64,000 nucleotides of DNA. It comes from Mycobacterium sp. PO1. GTDB lineage: Bacteria > Actinomycetota > Actinomycetes > Mycobacteriales > Mycobacteriaceae. Below the pieces are notes generated by a model. That model was not told where the DNA came from and searched no databases. It saw only the letters and a program-made list of their open reading frames with translations. Positions 60,520-64,000 of the stretch are shown here, piece after piece. Both the position numbers and the translations under genes were made by a program. The stretch's first letter is position 1; each line of letters opens with the position of its first letter. The stretch covers positions 18,919-82,918 of the forward strand of contig NZ_BLTG01000052.1 of NCBI RefSeq assembly GCF_017312405.1, given 5' to 3'.

Positions 60520-60573
60520 CCAAACATCGCCTGCGGCGTAGTACACACATCGTCCGCAACCGACGAGGGCGCC

Positions 60574-60867
60574 TCAGCTGGTACCGAGAGGATCGATGGT
60601 CCAGGCGATGTACAGCATCGCCGCGCTGACCGACGCGGTGGTCACCACGTCGACCGTGCGGCTGCGCACCGCGAGCAACCCCACACGATCCTCGGACAGC
60701 ATCAGCCGCAAGCCGGCGGCCACTCCGACACCGACCGCCATCACGGCGGCACCGCGACGCCAGTAACCGAAGGCGACCAACCCGAACGCGGCCACCAGGA
60801 ACAGGCCGACCAGCAAGATCGGCCACTGCCCGGCGAACACCTTGCGGGCGACATCCTTCAGCGTCAC
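60574..60867 (-). CDS. DUF3017-family small membrane protein (Rv3355c-like)
   Basis: 97 aa with three hydrophobic helices (WPILLVGLFLVAAFGLVAF; AAVMAVGVGVAAGLRLML; TTASVSAAMLYIAWTI). GTG start overlaps the folD stop (GTGA). Matches the size and position of Rv3355c downstream of folD; function unknown. Confidence 0.85.
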   Translation of the reverse strand: MTLKDVARKVFAGQWPILLVGLFLVAAFGLVAFGYWRRGAAVMAVGVGVAAGLRLMLSEDRVGLLAVRSRTVDVVTTASVSAAMLYIAWTIDPLGTS

Positions 60868-61730
60868 GAGGCTGCGGCGGCCTCGGCGCGCTCGACGACG
60901 TTGGTCAGCAGGAACGCCCGGGTCAGCGGACCCACTCCGCCGGGGTTCGGGGAGACGTGGCCGGCGACGTCCCAAACCCCGGGATGCACGTCGCCGACGA
61001 GCTTGCCGGCGTCGTCGCGACTGACCCCGACATCGACCACGGCCGCGCCCGGACGCACCATCTCCGCGGTCACCATGTGCGGCACCCCGGCCGCGGCGAC
61101 GATGATGTCGGCCTCCCGGGTGATCTGTGGCAGATGCCGGGTGGCGGTGTGGCACAGCGTCACGGTCGCGTTCTCCGAGCGCCTGGTCAGCAGCAGCCCC
61201 AGCGGCCGGCCCACCGTGACACCGCGCCCGATGACCACGACGTGCGCGCCGGCGATCTCGACCTGGTAGCGGCGCAGCAGATGCACGATGCCGCGCGGCG
61301 TGCACGGCAACGGTGCCGGCTCGTTGAGCACGAGCCGGCCCAGGTTCGTCGGGTGCAGCCCGTCGGCGTCCTTGCCGGGGTCGACCCGCTCGAGCGCAGC
61401 GTTCTCGTTCAGGTGCTTGGGCAGCGGCAACTGCACGATGTAGCCGGTGCAGTCAGGGTTCGCGTTGAGCTCGTCGAGGACCTCCTCGAGCGCCGACTGG
61501 CTGATGTCGGCGGGCAGGTCGCGACGGATCGAGTTGATGCCCACCTTGGCGCAGTCGGAGTGCTTTCCCCGCACGTAGGCCTGCGAACCGGGGTCGTCAC
61601 CGACCAGCACCGTGCCCAGCCCCGGCGTGCGACCGGAGTCGGTGAGCTTCTTCACCCGCTCGGTGAGATCGACGAAGATCTCGTCGCGCGTGGCCTTGCC
61701 GTCCAAAGTGATTGCACCCACGGCTGCCAT
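60864..61730 (-). CDS. folD: methylenetetrahydrofolate dehydrogenase/cyclohydrolase
   Basis: 288 aa bifunctional FolD. GTVLVGDDPGSQAYVRGKH (substrate/catalytic Lys-containing region), GYIVQLPLPKHL, DVDG-equivalent KDADGLHPTNLG, PCTPRGIVHLLRRY, VVIGRGVTVGRPLGLLLTRRSE and the C-terminal SPNPGGVGPLTRAFLLTN. Start ATG 61730 or GTG 61721 (homologues begin GAI). Matches Rv3356c. Coupled to DUF3017. Confidence 0.95.
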   Translation of the reverse strand: MAAVGAITLDGKATRDEIFVDLTERVKKLTDSGRTPGLGTVLVGDDPGSQAYVRGKHSDCAKVGINSIRRDLPADISQSALEEVLDELNANPDCTGYIVQLPLPKHLNENAALERVDPGKDADGLHPTNLGRLVLNEPAPLPCTPRGIVHLLRRYQVEIAGAHVVVIGRGVTVGRPLGLLLTRRSENATVTLCHTATRHLPQITREADIIVAAAGVPHMVTAEMVRPGAAVVDVGVSRDDAGKLVGDVHPGVWDVAGHVSPNPGGVGPLTRAFLLTNVVERAEAAAAS

Positions 61731-61760
61731 TCTGACAGCAGCCGTGGCAGGCTCTGCGAC

Positions 61761-62969
61761 ATGACAGCCCCCAACGATGTGTTCACTGCTGCCAAGCTGG
61801 GCCCGATCACCCTGCGCAACCGTGTCATCAAAGCGGCGACCTTCGAGGCGTCGACCCCGAACGCACTGGTCACCGATGATCTGATCACCTACCACCGGCT
61901 GCCTGCCGCCGGTGGGGTCGGCATGACGACCGTGGCGTACCTGGCGGTGTCCCCGGGCGGCCGCACCGAGGGCAACCAGATCTACTGGCGTCCGGAGGCG
62001 ATCCCCGGGTTGCGTCGCCTCACCGACGCCATCCACGCCGAGGGTGCGGCGATCAGCGCTCAGATCGGTCACGCCGGTCCGGTGGCCAACGCGCGGTCGA
62101 ACAAGGCCACCGCGCTGGCGCCGGTGCGGTTCTTCAACCCGCTGTCGATGCGGTTCGCCCGCCACGCCACCCGAGCCGACATCGACGACGTCATGGCGGC
62201 CCATGCCGCGGCGGCACGCTATGCCATCGACGCCGGCTTCGACGCTGTCGAGGTCCATCTCGGGCACAACTACTTCGCGAGTTCGTTCCTGTCGCCGCTG
62301 ATCAACCGGCGCACCGACGAGTTCGGCGGGTCGTTGGCCAATCGGGCCAAGGTCGCCCGCGGAACAGTGTTGGCGGTGCGCCGGGCAGTGGAGAAGGCCG
62401 GCACACCGATCGCGGTGACAGCGAAGCTGAACATGGCCGACGGGGTGCGGGGTGGCATCTCGACCGAGGAAGCGCTGCAGACCGCGAAGTGGCTCGAGGA
62501 GGACGGAGGATTGGACGCGATCGAGTTGACGGCCGGCAGCTCTCTGGTCAACCCGATGTACCTGTTCCGCGGCGATGTGCCGATCAAGGAGTTCGCCGGC
62601 GCCTTCAAGCCGCCACTGCGCTGGGGCATCCGGATGACGGGCACCAAGTTCCTGCGGGAGTACCCCTACCGAGAGGCCTACCTGCTGCGTGATGCCAAGC
62701 AATTCCGCGCCGAGCTGTCGATGCCGCTGATCCTGCTGGGCGGCATCACCAACCGCCAGACGATGGACCTGGCCATGGCCGAGGGGTTCGACTTCGTCGC
62801 GATGGGGCGCGCGCTGCTGGCCGAACCGGATCTGCTCAACCGGATCCAGGCCGACGGTGAGGCGGTGAAATCGTTGTGCACGCATTGCAATCAGTGCATG
62901 GCGACGATCTACAGCCACACGCACTGTGTGGTGACCGGTTCCCCGGACACCGTCACACCGGGGGTATGA
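61761..62969 (+). CDS. old yellow enzyme-type NADH:flavin oxidoreductase (Rv3359-like)
   Basis: 402 aa TIM barrel: KLGPITLRNRVIKAATFE, VAYLAVSPGGRT, IGHAGPVA, the active-site HxxHN equivalent VEVHLGHNYFASSFLSPLINRRTDEFGGSL, LGGITNRQTMDLAMAEGFDFVAMGRALLAEPDL. A Cys-rich C-terminus CTHCNQCMATIYSHTHC resembles the [4Fe-4S] motif of the dienoyl-CoA reductase/TMADH branch, but there is no second FAD domain. Substrate unknown. Convergent with and overlapping the TetR gene by 17 bp. Confidence 0.87.
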   Translation: MTAPNDVFTAAKLGPITLRNRVIKAATFEASTPNALVTDDLITYHRLPAAGGVGMTTVAYLAVSPGGRTEGNQIYWRPEAIPGLRRLTDAIHAEGAAISAQIGHAGPVANARSNKATALAPVRFFNPLSMRFARHATRADIDDVMAAHAAAARYAIDAGFDAVEVHLGHNYFASSFLSPLINRRTDEFGGSLANRAKVARGTVLAVRRAVEKAGTPIAVTAKLNMADGVRGGISTEEALQTAKWLEEDGGLDAIELTAGSSLVNPMYLFRGDVPIKEFAGAFKPPLRWGIRMTGTKFLREYPYREAYLLRDAKQFRAELSMPLILLGGITNRQTMDLAMAEGFDFVAMGRALLAEPDLLNRIQADGEAVKSLCTHCNQCMATIYSHTHCVVTGSPDTVTPGV

Positions 62970-63516
62970 GCGCCCGGGCGCAATCGGCGACGATCGTGTC
63001 GGCGCTGACCGGAATGCTCTGACGAGCCCGGAGATGACGGCGCACGATGGCGCCGGGCACGTCGAGCACGGCCGCACTGACCCGTCCCTCCTCGTCGGGC
63101 AGGTCGTTCATCGCCTTACGGAGCTTGCGCTGCAAGCGCTTCCGCCGACCGGCGATCGTGTCCGGCCAGTCCCCCAGACCGAGCTCGTGCGGGCCGGCCA
63201 ACAGCACCTGCGCTTCGGTCGAGTTCTCGCGGCACCATTGCACGATCCGCAACGCCCCGGCGACGCAGCGCTGCTGCGCGTCGCTGTCCTCCGACAGCGC
63301 GTCGATCAGCGCCTCCTGGAACCGCTCCTCGGTGCGCACCCACAGCTCGCCGCACAGGGCGGCGCGAGTGGGAAAGCGGTGGTACACCGAGCCGCTCGGC
63401 GCTCCCGCGGCGCGGGCGACGGCAGACATCGTGACGGCCGAAGGCCCTTCGGCGGCCAGCAGCTCCGCGGCCACATCGAGAAGGAGGTCTACGGAGTATC
63501 GGGCGGGCCGCGGCAT
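62953..63516 (-). CDS. TetR-family regulator
   Basis: 187 aa. HTH: LLDVAAELLAAEGPSAVTMSAVARAAGAPSGSVYHRFPTRAALCGELW. The C-terminal helical domain binds an unknown ligand. AGGGTGG lies 5 nt upstream of the ATG. Divergent from a decayed SnoaL-like gene that was probably its regulatory target. Confidence 0.9.
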   Translation of the reverse strand: MPRPARYSVDLLLDVAAELLAAEGPSAVTMSAVARAAGAPSGSVYHRFPTRAALCGELWVRTEERFQEALIDALSEDSDAQQRCVAGALRIVQWCRENSTEAQVLLAGPHELGLGDWPDTIAGRRKRLQRKLRKAMNDLPDEEGRVSAAVLDVPGAIVRRHLRARQSIPVSADTIVADCARALIPPV

Positions 63517-63531
63517 TGCACCACCCTAAAG

Positions 63532-63547
63532 TAGAGGTACATCTCTA
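63532..63547. promoter_or_regulatory. candidate TetR operator
   Basis: TAGAG-GTACAT-CTCTA between the TetR gene and the divergent SnoaL-like remnant, overlapping the region where both promoters should be. Confidence 0.45.
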
Positions 63548-63549
63548 AT

Positions 63550-63940
63550 ATGACGGCAGCCGCCCGCGCCCACCGCCATCGCCGTCGCCGAGCCCGTCTG
63601 TCGCGCCCCTTCCGACGGTGATGCCGTCGCGTTATCCGCCGCGCTCTCAGCAGGTTTCCATGCGACAGTCAGCGTCGCGATGCCGCACGGCGTCGGAGGC
63701 GAGCACCACGGGCGTGTCGCGACGATCGCCGAGGTGCGGGGGCGCACCGATGCGGCGTACGACCCGGCCGTGGCTTTCCTCGAGATCGGCGCCGGCGACA
63801 CGTCGCCCTCATGGTGACGTACCGAGGCGCCGCACGCGACGCCACACCCGCGTCGACGCGGCGTTCGCACACGTCATCGCCGTACGAAACGGACGGATAA
63901 CGGCGCTGCAACAGATCACAGACACCGTCAGGTGGAGCAT
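63550..63940 (+). pseudogene. SnoaL-like (NTF2-fold) protein remnant
   Basis: No single frame spans this 450-bp stretch, but fragments of one SnoaL-like protein can be read in order. An opening near the ATG at 63550 is frameshifted into AIAVAEPVCRAPSDGDAVAL, then SAGFHATVSVAMPHGVGGEH with GRVATIAEVRGRTDAAYDPA, stopping at TGA after GDTSPSW. Another frame continues VDAAFAHVIAVRNGRITALQ and QITDTVRW, the typical SnoaL C-terminal strands. At least two frameshifts separate them. A sequencing error could account for one but probably not all. Confidence 0.65.
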
Positions 63941-63960
63941 CCGCGCCTGGAAGCGCCGGT

Positions 63961-63966
63961 TAGAGT
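63961..63966 (+). promoter_or_regulatory. -10 element of the gene leaving the window
   Basis: TAGAGT followed by 7 nt and an ATG at 63974, the leaderless arrangement seen repeatedly here. Confidence 0.4.
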
Positions 63967-63973
63967 TGTCGCG

Positions 63974-64000
63974 ATGTCTAATGTCGCCGCCGGAGCGGCT
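63974..64000 (+). CDS. start of an unidentified gene, cut by the window edge
   Basis: ATG followed by nine codons reading MSNVAAGAA before the sequence ends. Supported only by the upstream -10 hexamer and spacing; nothing can be said about the product. Confidence 0.4.

Overview
The window is GC-rich, densely coded actinobacterial chromosome and almost certainly comes from a rapidly growing, pigmented Mycolicibacterium-type mycobacterium. The backbone follows the gene order I know from M. tuberculosis Rv3305c-Rv3359: amiA1-amiB1, deoD, pmmB, upp, an Rv3311-like gene, add-deoA-cdd, sdhCDAB, sigJ, the Rv3329-like aminotransferase, dacB1, yihY, trpS, metY-metX-methyltransferase, DUF3017-folD, and an Rv3359-like flavin oxidoreductase. 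Large accessory insertions interrupt this core. I see no tRNA, rRNA, insertion sequence, CRISPR array or prophage.

Layout. 1-13 kb is peptidase and nucleoside salvage: amiA1/amiB1, deoD, a transporter with a MarR regulator, pmmB, upp, and a cdd-deoA-add operon. Embedded in it is an orphan type VII secretion-like pair (EspC-like protein plus NlpC/P60 hydrolase). 13-16.6 kb is succinate dehydrogenase sdhCDAB. 16.6-20.1 kb carries a MerR/TipA-like regulator, two hydrolase/regulator genes and an AI-2E family permease. 20.2-30.5 kb is a carotenoid locus: a glycosyltransferase and idi, then a minus-strand series mmpL, crtE, crtI, crtB, crtU and a Rieske oxygenase, in which every crt junction overlaps. 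The genes specify isoprenoid supply, phytoene synthesis, desaturation, aromatic end-ring formation (isorenieratene type), probable oxygenation and glycosylation, and possible export. No lycopene cyclase is present in the window.

30.6-33.2 kb is an ECF41 (SigJ) module: the sigma gene, a CxxC carboxymuconolactone-decarboxylase-like gene preceded by a textbook ECF41 promoter, and a luciferase-like oxidoreductase. 33.3-40.4 kb looks like an amine or omega-amino-acid utilisation island (APC permease, universal stress protein, aminobutyraldehyde-type dehydrogenase, Lrp regulator, class III aminotransferase, strictosidine-synthase-like propeller). 40.4-50.9 kb holds hydrolases, small secreted and small unknown proteins, a metallophosphoesterase, dacB1, yihY, trpS, a MarR/DinB-like divergent pair, a lipoprotein hydrolase and xthA. 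50.9-54.4 kb is the SAM-IV riboswitch-controlled metY-metX operon with a methyltransferase. 54.6-57.9 kb is a complete ectABCD ectoine/5-hydroxyectoine operon. 58-60.5 kb is a DesA3-type acyl desaturase and its ferredoxin-NADP-type reductase. 60.5-64 kb has DUF3017, folD, an OYE-family enzyme, a TetR gene, a decayed SnoaL-like gene and the first codons of another gene.

Recurrent signals. Many start codons lie 6-8 nt after a TAnnnT -10 hexamer, which is the leaderless-mRNA arrangement common in mycobacteria, and operons are tightly coupled through ATGA/GTGA/TGATG overlaps. Several regulators (MarR, MerR, TetR) have clear dyads over their own promoters. At least two families of short palindromic intergenic repeats are visible, one of them placed twice between convergent genes. 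All assignments were made by reading the sequence; no database search was run.
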